Shown one piece after another: positions 53,706 to 61,145 of a stretch of 64,000 nucleotides of DNA. Origin of the DNA: CALLMJ01 sp964493765 (GTDB lineage Bacteria > Bacteroidota > Bacteroidia > J057 > CALLMJ01). Under the pieces are notes generated by a model that was not told where the DNA came from, did not search any database, and saw nothing but the letters and a program-made list of their open reading frames with translations. Position numbers and translations under genes: made by a program. Where the stretch lies: the NCBI GenBank assembly GCA_964493765.1, contig CAZBPK010000146.1:1-64000 (forward strand), in the 5' to 3' direction. The first letter of the stretch is position 1. Each line of letters starts with the position of its first letter.

Positions 53706-54155
53706 TTATTCCGTAGTATTTGCACCTTTTTTATATTGATTTTTAATTTTTTCACCCATAGACTCAATTTTATCAATCATTTCTTGCATGAAGATGATTG
53801 CATCCATGATGTCTTTTTTATCAGCATAAGGAATCAGATTACTTAAAGCAGCATCTGAATCTTGATTATAAGCTTCAATAGTTTTGCTATAACTATCCAT
53901 AGCTTTTTCATTAATACTTGTAGCAGGTATTCTTAATTCCGAGGGATTTTTCGGTTGTAATTCCCCAAATGGAATATAAGGTGTAATGCTAGAAAGTTTG
54001 TTTAATTTTGCAACATAAATTTTTGTTAAATCGATTTTGTCTAATACTTCTAAATCTCCTAAAACATAATTTACATTAGCAGCATTTTTCATATCTTGTG
54101 CATAAGAAGCTAGATTGAAAAATAGAAATACTAAAAGAAAAATGTACTTACTCAT
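53706..54155 (-). CDS. Small secreted protein, paralogue B
   Basis: 149 residues with a signal peptide (KYIFLLVFLFFNLASYAQ). It has the same block order as its neighbour: VNYVLGDLEVLDKIDLTKIY, then ITPYIPFGELQPKNPSELRI, ATSINEKAMDSYSKTIEAY and SNLIPYADKKDIMDAIIFMQ. The helical C-terminus (KIESMGEKIKNQYKKG) is more basic. A -7 box (TATTTTTG on the minus strand) sits 37 bases upstream of the start. Unknown function. Confidence 0.75.
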   Translation of the reverse strand: MSKYIFLLVFLFFNLASYAQDMKNAANVNYVLGDLEVLDKIDLTKIYVAKLNKLSSITPYIPFGELQPKNPSELRIPATSINEKAMDSYSKTIEAYNQDSDAALSNLIPYADKKDIMDAIIFMQEMIDKIESMGEKIKNQYKKGANTTE

Positions 54156-54192
54156 ATTTTTTTGTTCTATTTTTTTGTTTTTAGATTTACTG

Positions 54193-54200
54193 CAAAAATA
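54193..54200 (-). promoter_or_regulatory. -7 box of secreted-protein paralogue B
   Basis: TATTTTTG on the minus strand, 37 bases before the ATG at 54155, leaving a longer leader than most genes here. Confidence 0.4.
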
Positions 54201-54258
54201 TAGAGTTTTTCATTCAGTCATACACATTCCACAAAAAATTAATTCACATTTTATATTT

Positions 54259-54293
54259 TTTTGTGGAAAACGGTATATCATTTGCTATATTTG
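54259..54293 (+). promoter_or_regulatory. Promoter of the coiled-coil secreted protein gene
   Basis: TTTTG at 54259-54263 and TATATTTG at 54286-54293, 22 bases apart; the ATG follows at 54316. Confidence 0.55.
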
Positions 54294-54315
54294 CAATCAT
54301 AATCAATTTTGTATC

Positions 54316-54990
54316 ATGAAAAATTTCGTTTCATTATTTTTTGTAATTATTTTATTTTCAAACTTTTTGAATGCTCAAAATTTAAAAGTTGAGGAAGTTG
54401 TAGAAAATATGAGCAAGGGTGCTCAAAAAGGTATGGCTATAGAAATTCCTGAAATTTCTGAAGACTTTTTATTAAAAGAATTCAAAGACTGGGTAGATAA
54501 ATTTAAAGGTAAAACCAAAATGGATAAAAAAAATAGCGAAATTTTTTCTGATGATGCTTTTATTAAAGAAGTTTCTGCTAATACTTTTGACATTTATGGT
54601 AAAGTTTTCAATAAAGGAAAAAGCCAAAAGTTAGTAATGTTTATTGATTTAGGAGGTGCATTTTTGAATACTCAAATGCACGCTGATAAATATAAAATTA
54701 TGGAAGGGCATTTATTAGAATTTGGTAAATCAGTGATTAAAAATGATTTAAAAAATCGTTTAGATGAAGCAGAAGATGTTCTTAAAAAATTAGAAAAAGA
54801 GAAAAAAGATTTGGAACAAGACCAATCTAAAAGTTTAAAAAATATTGAAGAAGCGAAAAATACCATCAAAAAAGAAGAAGAAAACATAGAAGCCAACAAA
54901 AAGAAACAAGCAGAAAAAGATAAACAAATTGGAGAGCAAGCTAAAGTTGTTGAAGGTTTGAAAAATGAATATCAAAAAGTAAGAAAATAA
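54316..54990 (+). CDS. Secreted protein with C-terminal coiled coil
   Basis: 224 residues from the ATG at 54316; the longer frame from 54115 would run through the divergent gene's leader and promoter. It has a signal peptide (NFVSLFFVIILFSNFLNAQ), then a helical domain (EVVENMSKGAQKGMAIEIPE, KDWVDKFKGKTK). A compact region follows (FDIYGKVFNKGKSQKLVMFI, LGGAFLNTQMHADKYKIMEG). The C-terminal ~75 residues are a Glu/Lys-rich coiled coil (LDEAEDVLKKLEKEKKDLEQ, SLKNIEEAKNTIKKEEENIE, KKQAEKDKQIGEQAKVVEG). The family is not recognised. Coiled coil suggests an oligomeric periplasmic protein. Confidence 0.75.
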   Translation: MKNFVSLFFVIILFSNFLNAQNLKVEEVVENMSKGAQKGMAIEIPEISEDFLLKEFKDWVDKFKGKTKMDKKNSEIFSDDAFIKEVSANTFDIYGKVFNKGKSQKLVMFIDLGGAFLNTQMHADKYKIMEGHLLEFGKSVIKNDLKNRLDEAEDVLKKLEKEKKDLEQDQSKSLKNIEEAKNTIKKEEENIEANKKKQAEKDKQIGEQAKVVEGLKNEYQKVRK

Positions 54991-55002
54991 AAAAATGTAA
55001 CG

Positions 55003-55010
55003 TATATTTG
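55003..55010 (+). promoter_or_regulatory. -7 box of the DedA gene
   Basis: TATATTTG, 18 bases before the ATG at 55029. The longer open frame (55008) would start with a TTG inside this box. Confidence 0.5.
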
Positions 55011-55028
55011 CATTTTTATAGATTTTTC

Positions 55029-55694
55029 ATGAATTGGGAAACCATAGTGGAGTTTTTTAAAGAACTTACACACCCTCAAAGTATTATTCATTATGGCGGT
55101 TTAACCCTTTTGGTTTTAGTAGTTTTTGCAGAAACAGGTATCATGATTGGTTTTTTTTTACCTGGTGATTCTTTGTTATTTACTGCAGGCTTATTAACTG
55201 CAACAGGTATTTTAGATCATAGCATTATTACTGTTCTTTTAGCTGTATCTGCTGCAGCTATTCTTGGAGATAGTTTTGGATTTTATATTGGAAAAAAAAT
55301 GGGTCAATCCCTTTTTAAAAAGAAAGAATCCTTACTATTTAAACCTGAATATGTAATTTTAACGAAACAGTTTTATGATAAACATGGGGGCAAAGCCTTA
55401 GTTTTAGGAAGATTTTTACCCATTATTAGAACTTTTGCTCCTATTTTAGCAGGTGTTGTTAATTTGGAATATAGTAAATTTATTTTCTATAATGTAACAG
55501 GCGGTGTTTTGTGGGTCTTCTCTTTAATTTTGATTGGTTATTTTTTAGGCGTTTGGATACCCGGAATAAAAGATTATTTAGAATACATCATTATTTTTAT
55601 GATAATTGTAACAACGATTCCTGTTGTTAGAACTTTTCTGAAAGAACGTGAAGAAGCCAAAAAAAGAAAAGCTATTCAAGACGATGAAATGTAG
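55029..55694 (+). CDS. DedA-family membrane protein
   Basis: 221 residues. Family hallmarks are the N-terminal half with VFAETGIMIGFFLPGDSLLF, the central AAAILGDSFGFYIGKKMGQS, and the motif GGKALVLGRFLPIIRTFAPILAG followed by FYNVTGGVLWVFSLILIGYFLG. DedA proteins are inner-membrane proteins involved in undecaprenyl-phosphate or lipid flipping. The next gene, a VanX-type dipeptidase, overlaps its last bases, so both are probably transcribed together. Confidence 0.93.
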   Translation: MNWETIVEFFKELTHPQSIIHYGGLTLLVLVVFAETGIMIGFFLPGDSLLFTAGLLTATGILDHSIITVLLAVSAAAILGDSFGFYIGKKMGQSLFKKKESLLFKPEYVILTKQFYDKHGGKALVLGRFLPIIRTFAPILAGVVNLEYSKFIFYNVTGGVLWVFSLILIGYFLGVWIPGIKDYLEYIIIFMIIVTTIPVVRTFLKEREEAKKRKAIQDDEM

Positions 55695-56361
55695 AATATT
55701 TAAACTCTTTTTGCTTACTTTTATACTTTCTTCTTCATTTCACCAGCCTTATGTAGTTTCAACTGTTAGTGAATATAAAAAATTAATTCAAAAAGACCCT
55801 TCAAAATCTTTAATTGATTTAAAAAAGGTTTGTCCTTCTATTATTTTGGATATACGTTATGCAAGTTCTAATAATTTTTTAGGATTTCCAGTTTATAAAT
55901 TAGCAAAAGCATACGCAAGATTTCCTATTGCTTTAGCTATAATTGATATACAAAAAGAACTAGAACCTCTTGGTCTTTCTTTAAAAATATTTGATGCCTA
56001 CAGACCCTATTCTGTAACTAAAAAAATGTGGGAATTAACGAATGGTTCACCTTTTGTTGCGAATCCTGCTTATGGTTCAATTCACAATAGAGGTACTGCT
56101 TTAGACTTAACTTTAGTGAATTTAGAAGATTCTACGGAAGTGCCAATGCCTTCACAGTATGATGAATTTAATGTAAAAGCTTCCCATCAATACTATAACA
56201 TCAATCGTTCTTATATCAATAACAGAAATTTATTGAAAAGAATCATGGAAAAACATGGTTTTAAAGCTAATGAACATGAATGGTGGCATTACGATTTAAA
56301 AAACTATAAACAATATGAACTTTTGGATATTTCCTTTGAAGACCTAGAAAAACTGGAATAA
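55684..56361 (+). CDS. D-alanyl-D-alanine dipeptidase (VanX-like, peptidase M15D)
   Basis: About 225 residues from the ATG at 55684, overlapping the DedA stop by 11 bases. It has a signal-like segment (KLFLLTFILSSSFHQP). Zinc and catalytic motifs of the family are complete: SIHNRGTALDLTLVNL (SxHxxGxAxD) and NEHEWWHYDLKNYK (ExWH). The DAYRPYSVTK loop is also typical. It cleaves D-Ala-D-Ala; in chromosomal non-resistance settings it recycles or scavenges the dipeptide. No van regulators or ligases are nearby, so no resistance role is suggested. Confidence 0.93.
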   Translation: MKCRIFKLFLLTFILSSSFHQPYVVSTVSEYKKLIQKDPSKSLIDLKKVCPSIILDIRYASSNNFLGFPVYKLAKAYARFPIALAIIDIQKELEPLGLSLKIFDAYRPYSVTKKMWELTNGSPFVANPAYGSIHNRGTALDLTLVNLEDSTEVPMPSQYDEFNVKASHQYYNINRSYINNRNLLKRIMEKHGFKANEHEWWHYDLKNYKQYELLDISFEDLEKLE

Positions 56362-56408
56362 ATAAAATTTTATCCTATTTTCCAAAATGAACCTTTATAA
56401 CAAAATAC

Positions 56409-56439
56409 TTGTAAACAAATAAATAAAATTGTATTTTTG
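56409..56439 (+). promoter_or_regulatory. Promoter of the GbsR-like regulator gene
   Basis: TTG at 56409-56411 and TATTTTTG at 56432-56439, 20 bases apart; the ATG at 56453 follows 13 bases after the -7 box. Fits the consensus well. Confidence 0.6.
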
Positions 56440-56452
56440 CGTTTTGAAAAAA

Positions 56453-56980
56453 ATGAGTGTATCATTAGAGGATAACAAACAAAAATTTATTGAAGCTTGG
56501 GCGGATATGGCTACTCATTGGGGAATATCAAAAACTATGGCTCAAGTACATGCTTTACTTTATTCCTCCGATGTTCCTTTAGATACTGATACTATCATGG
56601 AAAAATTGGATATCAGTAGAGGAAATGCGAATATGACTCTCCGTAATTTACTTTCTTGGGGGTTAATTAAAAAAGTTGATAAACCAGATTCTAGAAAAGA
56701 TTTATTTGAAGCTGAAAAAGATGTTTGGAAAATTACAGCCAGCATAATTTTTGAAAGAAGCCAAAGAGAAATTAAGCCTATTCGTGAATCTATCGTAGAA
56801 ATTTTAAGCAATATGGGGCGCCCTGAAACTTTCTCAGAAGAAGAAATGAAATTCTACGAAAATATTAACAAACTCATTGAATTTTTAAATCTAGTAAACG
56901 ATTTTTCTAGTAAAATATTACCTTTGCTCCATAAAAAGAACTTTGATAAAATTGATGCGTTTATTAAGTTGTTAAAGTAA
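56453..56980 (+). CDS. GbsR/MarR-family transcriptional regulator
   Basis: 175 residues. The winged-helix part is seen in MAQVHALLYSSDVPLDTDTI, MEKLDISRGNANMTLRNLLS and WGLIKKVDKPDSRKDLFEAE; a helical C-terminus follows. GbsR-type proteins typically act as local repressors controlling a neighbouring gene. Here the neighbour is a Coq7-like protein gene seven bases downstream. The signal is unknown. A longer frame from 56429 was rejected because it would start inside the -33 to -7 stretch. Confidence 0.88.
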   Translation: MSVSLEDNKQKFIEAWADMATHWGISKTMAQVHALLYSSDVPLDTDTIMEKLDISRGNANMTLRNLLSWGLIKKVDKPDSRKDLFEAEKDVWKITASIIFERSQREIKPIRESIVEILSNMGRPETFSEEEMKFYENINKLIEFLNLVNDFSSKILPLLHKKNFDKIDAFIKLLK

Positions 56981-56987
56981 AAATTCT

Positions 56988-57452
56988 ATGAACCATAATG
57001 CACTTTATGAAAAAACCATTTCCTATTTAAAAGACCTTCATGCTCGCGAAAGCATGCGTTTGGGTTGGTATCGTCAATGGCAAAATCATGATAAAATCAA
57101 ACAACTACGTGAAAGAAAATCTATACATACAGCTTTCTTGCATGATTTATTAAGAAAAAGGGGCTTAAAACCCGCTTGGTATTCTAGATGGTTTTACTTC
57201 ATAGGACATGCTTTTGGTTTTTTTACAGCCTTATTACCCAATTCTTTAGCTTCCAAAATTGAAAATACTTTAGAAACTTGGATTTTAATTCGTTATGAAA
57301 AATATTTAGAACAACTAAAATTAGACCATAGCCTTCGTTCTATGATTGAAGCTATTCAATTAAAAAAACTCAATCACAATGAGCCTGCAATTGATGTTTT
57401 ACAACTTCTTGAAATTTGCATTTCCAATGAAGAAAATTTATTAAAATCTTAA
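56988..57452 (+). CDS. Coq7/demethoxyubiquinone hydroxylase-like protein with altered iron ligands
   Basis: 154 residues with the layout of the Coq7 ferritin-like four-helix family: FLHDLLRKRGLKPAWYSRWF, then FIGHAFGFFTALLPNSLASK and ENTLETWILIRYEKYLEQL. Coq7 proteins use carboxylate and His ligands (NHAGE, ExxH, EExxxEHY, ExxH motifs). Here the aligned positions appear largely changed (for example LHARES, RKSIHT, LETWILIRYE, KLNH), so a di-iron centre is doubtful. It may be a structural relative or a catalytically altered family member. Bacteroidota normally make menaquinone rather than ubiquinone. It follows the GbsR-like regulator by seven bases and abuts tsaB. Confidence 0.55.
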   Translation: MNHNALYEKTISYLKDLHARESMRLGWYRQWQNHDKIKQLRERKSIHTAFLHDLLRKRGLKPAWYSRWFYFIGHAFGFFTALLPNSLASKIENTLETWILIRYEKYLEQLKLDHSLRSMIEAIQLKKLNHNEPAIDVLQLLEICISNEENLLKS

Positions 57453-58148
57453 ATGAACTTCAGTTTAGTGATTGATACTTCTACGTCAATTTGTGCAGTT
57501 GCGTTGTATCAAAATGAAATCTTATTATCAACGATTGCTTTGCATCAACCGAATTCACATTCTGAAAAAGCCGCTTTTTTAATTGATGAATTACTAAAAA
57601 TTACTAAAATACCTATTCAAGCATTAACCCATTTGGCTATAGCCAAAGGGCCAGGTTCTTATACTGGTTTAAGAATTGGTTTCTCCCTAATTAAAAGTAT
57701 AAGCTATGGGTTAAATTTACCCGTTATTGGATATTCTTCGTTACTGGGTCAATCTGCCGCTTTTTTTTCTTTAGCTCAACAACTCCAAAAACCCATAATT
57801 TCTTGTTTAGATGCTGGAAGAAACGAAGTTTATACTTCTATTTATCATTATGATCTTCATTTACTTCATGATTTAGGTCCAACACTCTTACCTCATGATG
57901 AATTAGAAAAGTTTTTGAATCATAATCAAGTGATTATCGTTGGGAATGGTGCATTAAAAATTAAAAATTATCATTCTAGTTCAACCAATAATGCGATTTT
58001 TATTTCTCATATAGAAAATCCGACAGTAGGTCTTGGAAATTATTTACAAACACAAATTCATCAAAATAATTATGAAAATTTGATTACTTTTGAACCAGAT
58101 TATCTAAAACCTGTAAATATTACTCAAAGCAAAGAGCCAAAAGTATGA
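57453..58148 (+). CDS. tsaB: tRNA threonylcarbamoyladenosine biosynthesis protein TsaB
   Basis: 231 residues. TsaB is the inactive ASKHA-fold partner of TsaD in making t6A37 in tRNA. Motifs are SLVIDTSTSICAVALYQN at the start, SEKAAFLIDELLKI, IAKGPGSYTGLRIGFSLIKS and ISCLDAGRNEVYTSIYHY. The ATG directly follows the Coq7-like stop; the last bases overlap the engB ATG (ATGA). This is a tightly packed operon. Confidence 0.95.
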   Translation: MNFSLVIDTSTSICAVALYQNEILLSTIALHQPNSHSEKAAFLIDELLKITKIPIQALTHLAIAKGPGSYTGLRIGFSLIKSISYGLNLPVIGYSSLLGQSAAFFSLAQQLQKPIISCLDAGRNEVYTSIYHYDLHLLHDLGPTLLPHDELEKFLNHNQVIIVGNGALKIKNYHSSSTNNAIFISHIENPTVGLGNYLQTQIHQNNYENLITFEPDYLKPVNITQSKEPKV

Positions 58149-58744
58149 AAATAGAGACCGCAAAATTTATATCTTCCAAAGTTCATTTAAAGGACTTGCC
58201 CAATACAAATTTGCCAGAATTTGCGTTTATTGGTCGTTCTAATGTTGGAAAGTCCTCCTTAATCAACTATCTTACTAATCAAGCTAAGTTAGCTAAGACT
58301 TCATCAACTCCAGGAAAAACCCAAACTATTAATCATTATTTAATCAATCAGAATTTTTATTTTGTGGATTTGCCAGGCTATGGTTATGCTGAAGTTCCTT
58401 TATCCATAAAAAAACAATTTGAAAAAATGATTCAAGATTATTTACAGAAAAGGGATACTTTAGCTTGTTTATTTGTTTTAATTGATGTTCGCCATGATCC
58501 ATTAAAAGTAGATTTAGAGTTTATTCAATGGGTAGGGGAAAATCAAATTCCTTTTTGTTTAATTTTTACCAAATGTGATAAACTTTCACAAAGCCAGTTA
58601 GATACTAAAATTCAAAATTATAAAAATAAGTTATTGGAGAGTTGGGAGGAATTGCCTCCTTATTTCTTAACATCTGCGGATAAAAAAATGGGTGCTAATG
58701 AACTTTTGGCGTTTATGGATAAAGTAATTAAGGAAATTTTATAA
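58145..58744 (+). CDS. engB: Ribosome biogenesis GTP-binding protein (YihA/YsxC/EngB)
   Basis: 199 residues, the normal length. It is a GTPase needed for large-subunit assembly. G1 IGRSNVGKSSLINYL, G2/switch TSSTPGKTQTINHYLI, G3 FVDLPGYGYAEVP, G4 IFTKCDKLSQSQ, and G5 LTSADKKMGANE are all visible. It is the last gene of the tsaB operon; convergent with the broken cyclase gene. Confidence 0.97.
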   Translation: MKIETAKFISSKVHLKDLPNTNLPEFAFIGRSNVGKSSLINYLTNQAKLAKTSSTPGKTQTINHYLINQNFYFVDLPGYGYAEVPLSIKKQFEKMIQDYLQKRDTLACLFVLIDVRHDPLKVDLEFIQWVGENQIPFCLIFTKCDKLSQSQLDTKIQNYKNKLLESWEELPPYFLTSADKKMGANELLAFMDKVIKEIL

Positions 58745-58795
58745 TTTAACTATTCAGAATTTACAAAGGCTTTTCATAAAGAAATAAATACTTTT

Positions 58796-59116
58796 TTATT
58801 TTTTTATCCAAACGCTACTAGGTATAGCTTCTTCTTTCCAATTAGGAAAACCTATAAATGTTTCATAAAAACCGTCTTGAACTTCTTCAGGAATAAAAAC
58901 CAACTCTGTAATGGTTTTATCTAAAAAAGCGGAATTTTCTAAAGAATAATTTTTTAATTTCTGATTCCAAAAAATATGGTGATTACTCAAATAGCCTTCA
59001 TCAAAAGCTTTATCCAAAGAGGGAATATCTACAATTAAATGTTTAAATCCTAAGTCTGTAATTAAGGCAATAGCATCATTGGAAAAAAAAGGAGCAGGGT
59101 TTAAGTTATAATCATT
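58796..59116 (-). CDS. Cyclase-family (kynurenine formamidase-like) protein, C-terminal fragment
   Basis: 107 codons in the frame after the A10 run. Residues NDYNLNPAPFFSNDAIALIT, DLGFKHLIVDIPSLDKAFDE, GYLSNHHIFW and SSVWIKK continue the upstream fragment without loss. NPAPF, DIPSLD and H(H)IFW are conserved in the cyclase family. No ATG follows the run, so this is probably not translated alone (the first internal ATG is at 59017). See the A-run and upstream fragment. Confidence 0.75.
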   Translation of the reverse strand, partial: NDYNLNPAPFFSNDAIALITDLGFKHLIVDIPSLDKAFDEGYLSNHHIFWNQKLKNYSLENSAFLDKTITELVFIPEEVQDGFYETFIGFPNWKEEAIPSSVWIKK

Positions 59117-59585
59117 CTTTTTTTTTTATCAAATCATTGGGTTTAGTTCTAATAATTAACCCTTCAACTTTTGAGTTCTCAGTTTGGTCAGAATAAAGAC
59201 TTAAAGCCTCTTCAATATCTTTTTTTATCAAAAGTTTGTCACCTTTTTCTAGTCTTGGCAGGTAATTTTCATTAACCCCAAAATCATCATTATTTTCAAG
59301 AGTATGAAAAGGAATAGTAATCAAAAGAGAGAAGAAAACAGGATTTACCAGAATATCTGGAAGAAAAATTTTATCATTAACTATGTGTCCAATACATTCA
59401 GTATGTGTACCGTTACAATGAGGAGTGATATGGAGCGTTTGGAAGTTACAAGAACCGCCGAGTTCTGTACTTCCAACCCATTCTCCTGACCTGTAAGGTT
59501 TTGAACTTGCCGTAGGCACATCATACATTCTTATTTGTTTCTCTGGGTTTTGTAAATCCAAATCTAAACTTATATTGATAAACAT
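59112..59585 (-). CDS. Cyclase-family (kynurenine formamidase-like) protein, N-terminal fragment (frameshifted)
   Basis: 157 residues from the ATG at 59585. The metal-binding motif HCNGTHTECIGH matches HxGTHxDxxxH of the cyclase/kynurenine formamidase family, which hydrolyses formylated or acylated aromatic amides. The frame ends in NDLIKKKE and then a stop, right after ten A residues. With nine (or twelve) A residues it joins the next frame (KKNDYNLNPAP) and gives about 262 residues, the usual family length. The open frame starts with a TTG at 59600 that lies inside the -7 box; the ATG at 59585 is therefore preferred. Confidence 0.75.
   Translation of the reverse strand: MFINISLDLDLQNPEKQIRMYDVPTASSKPYRSGEWVGSTELGGSCNFQTLHITPHCNGTHTECIGHIVNDKIFLPDILVNPVFFSLLITIPFHTLENNDDFGVNENYLPRLEKGDKLLIKKDIEEALSLYSDQTENSKVEGLIIRTKPNDLIKKKE
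59118..59127 (-). repeat. A10 homopolymer causing a frameshift in the cyclase gene
   Basis: Ten T on the plus strand (A10 in the coding strand). One base fewer (or two more) restores a single open frame in which the conserved downstream residues follow the upstream ones. Short poly-A runs are prone to both slippage and sequencing error. Confidence 0.85.
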
Positions 59586-59597
59586 ATATATATATTG

Positions 59598-59605
59598 CAA
59601 ATCTA
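59598..59605 (-). promoter_or_regulatory. -7 box of the cyclase gene
   Basis: TAGATTTG on the minus strand, 12 bases before the ATG at 59585. Confidence 0.5.
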
Positions 59606-59733
59606 ATAACTTTTACATAACTTTTTGTACTTAAAAATACGTATTTTGTATATATTTTTTTAAAAACGCAACTTTTAATGGATTTCATTCGTTAAATTTG
59701 TAGTGTTTTTCATGGTTTAGTTTAGGTTAAATG

Positions 59734-59772
59734 CCTCTCATTTTGTACTTTTGTGCGAATGGGAGGTTTTTT
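59734..59772 (+). promoter_or_regulatory. Hairpin and T run directly before the M43-like start codon
   Basis: CCTCTCATT (59734-59742) pairs with AATGGGAGG (59758-59766) with one wobble, followed by six T and the ATG at 59773. Upstream, TAAATTTG at 59693-59700 could be the -7 box; another, TACTTTTG (59746-59753), lies in the hairpin loop. If transcription starts at the first box, the hairpin could act as a leader terminator or block the start. Confidence 0.35.
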
Positions 59773-60909
59773 ATGCTGAGGTTAATAATTATTTATTTAT
59801 TTTTATTTCAAATCGCTTTTTGTCAAAATTTTCAATGGGAAAATTATGTTCCTACTGATACGAGATTTTATCCTGTTGCAAGATTGAAAATTGTTATTCA
59901 TGTTTTACAAAAGAGTGATGGAACTAATAATTTTCAAAATAATGAAGAACATAAAGAAGCAATTTTAAAGATAGTTTTTCATGCTCATAGTCTTTTTGCA
60001 AACTTAAAACCCTTAAAAATTGGAAAAACAAATTATATTTCTGATTCAAGAATACGTTTAGATTTTGATAAAGAGGAAATTTATTTTCATCAAAATGACC
60101 GTTATAATGATTTAAGTTGTATAGGGAAACAGGGAACTTGTGGAATGTTGATGCAAGAAATCTATAGAGAATTAGTTACTAAAAATTCCCAACAAAACCC
60201 TAATGCTTTACATGTTTTTTTCGGTGAGGAAGAGGAAGGCAAAGGCGAGGCTTGTGGCATAGGTTGTAAAAGATGGTGTTACATTGCAGGTGCCTATAAA
60301 CAGTATGTAAAAGCAAAAAATTTTTGGGATAGCGGAGCTTTGTTGGCTCATGAAATTGGACACAATTTGGGTTTGTATCATACTGTTTTTAAGAAAAGAC
60401 CTTCTAATGATTATTGTGATGATACTCCTACTTGGCCTGAAAATCCTGATTGTTGGAATGGAGACTCTTGCTCTAATAATATGATGGATTATAATGCGAA
60501 TAAAGATGGGCTTTCGCCTTGCCAATTAGGTAGAATTCATTTTTATATTTCTTCTAAAGGTCATGGTGATATTAAAGAAGCTATTTTAAAAGATTGGTGT
60601 ATTTTCAATTCAGACTCTACTGTAATTCTTCAAAATTTTGAAAAAATTACATTAAATGGAGAATATCGTTTACAAGGGAATCTGGTTTTGTATCCCAATT
60701 CAGAACTTACTATAAATGGAACTTTGCATTTGCCTCAAAATGCTTCAATTTATCTATATCCAAAATCTAAAATTATTATCAATGGAAGCATTACTAATTT
60801 TTGTGGTGATCAATGGCAAGGTATTTTTCCTTTGAAAAAGAAGAAACAAAAATTGGAAGAACAAGTGATTCTTAAAGGTAAATTAGAGAATTGTTTACAG
60901 AAATGGTAA
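59773..60909 (+). CDS. Secreted M43-like (pappalysin-type) metalloprotease
   Basis: 378 residues. A signal peptide (LRLIIIYLFLFQIAFCQ) precedes a catalytic domain with zinc motif HEIGHNLGLYHT (HExxHxxGxxH, near residue 195) and the Met-turn-like MMDYN. Cysteines (CGIGCKRWC; YCDDTPTWPENPDCWNGDSC) suggest disulfides. The domain fits the pappalysin/M43 group that includes gelatinase-like Bacteroidota proteases. The C-terminal ~80 residues hold a beta-helix-like region (LTINGTLHLPQNASIYLYPK) and no sorting domain. The open frame from 59731 would start before the hairpin; the ATG at 59773 fits the signal peptide. Confidence 0.85.
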   Translation: MLRLIIIYLFLFQIAFCQNFQWENYVPTDTRFYPVARLKIVIHVLQKSDGTNNFQNNEEHKEAILKIVFHAHSLFANLKPLKIGKTNYISDSRIRLDFDKEEIYFHQNDRYNDLSCIGKQGTCGMLMQEIYRELVTKNSQQNPNALHVFFGEEEEGKGEACGIGCKRWCYIAGAYKQYVKAKNFWDSGALLAHEIGHNLGLYHTVFKKRPSNDYCDDTPTWPENPDCWNGDSCSNNMMDYNANKDGLSPCQLGRIHFYISSKGHGDIKEAILKDWCIFNSDSTVILQNFEKITLNGEYRLQGNLVLYPNSELTINGTLHLPQNASIYLYPKSKIIINGSITNFCGDQWQGIFPLKKKKQKLEEQVILKGKLENCLQKW

Positions 60910-60931
60910 TGCAGTTTATTTGCATAGTTTA

Positions 60932-61068
60932 GCGTGAGGGATGCGAAGGGCACGAAGTGGCACTGCCTTTTAACGCTTTTGAAAAAAGTGGAAAAAGGAT
61001 TGCCGAAGCGAACAGCGAAGCCCGTAGCAAGCCCGACCCGAATGCGAAGCATGAGGGACACGCCCCAA
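60932..61068 (+). repeat. GC-rich dispersed repeat, copy 5
   Basis: About 137 bp, same orientation as copies 1 and 2 (GCGTGAGGGATGCGAAGGGC to GGGACACGCCCC). The middle part AACGCTTTTGAAAAAAGTGG does not form the copy 1 hairpin. It fills most of the gap between the M43-like gene and the dihydroorotase-like gene. Confidence 0.9.
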
Positions 61069-61128
61069 TAATTATTTTCTAATTTCCCATTTACTCTCTC
61101 AATAGCGTTTAATAAAATAAAAATTCTT

Positions 61129-61136
61129 TATTTTTG
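61129..61136 (+). promoter_or_regulatory. -7 box of the dihydroorotase-like gene
   Basis: TATTTTTG, nine bases before the ATG at 61146. The longer frame would begin with a TTG inside this box. Confidence 0.5.
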
Positions 61137-61145
61137 CAGGTTAAT

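Noticed and set aside
55684..56361. VanX-type dipeptidase as a vancomycin-resistance gene
   Set aside because: No vanH, vanA-type ligase or VanRS genes nearby; such dipeptidases occur widely as housekeeping or scavenging enzymes.
60208..60525. 105-residue minus-strand frame inside the M43-like gene
   Set aside because: Opposite a convincing zinc protease with signal peptide and HExxHxxGxxH; composition is not protein-like.
60810..61061. 83-residue minus-strand open frame
   Set aside because: Covers repeat copy 5 and the end of the M43-like gene; no promoter or protein-like features.
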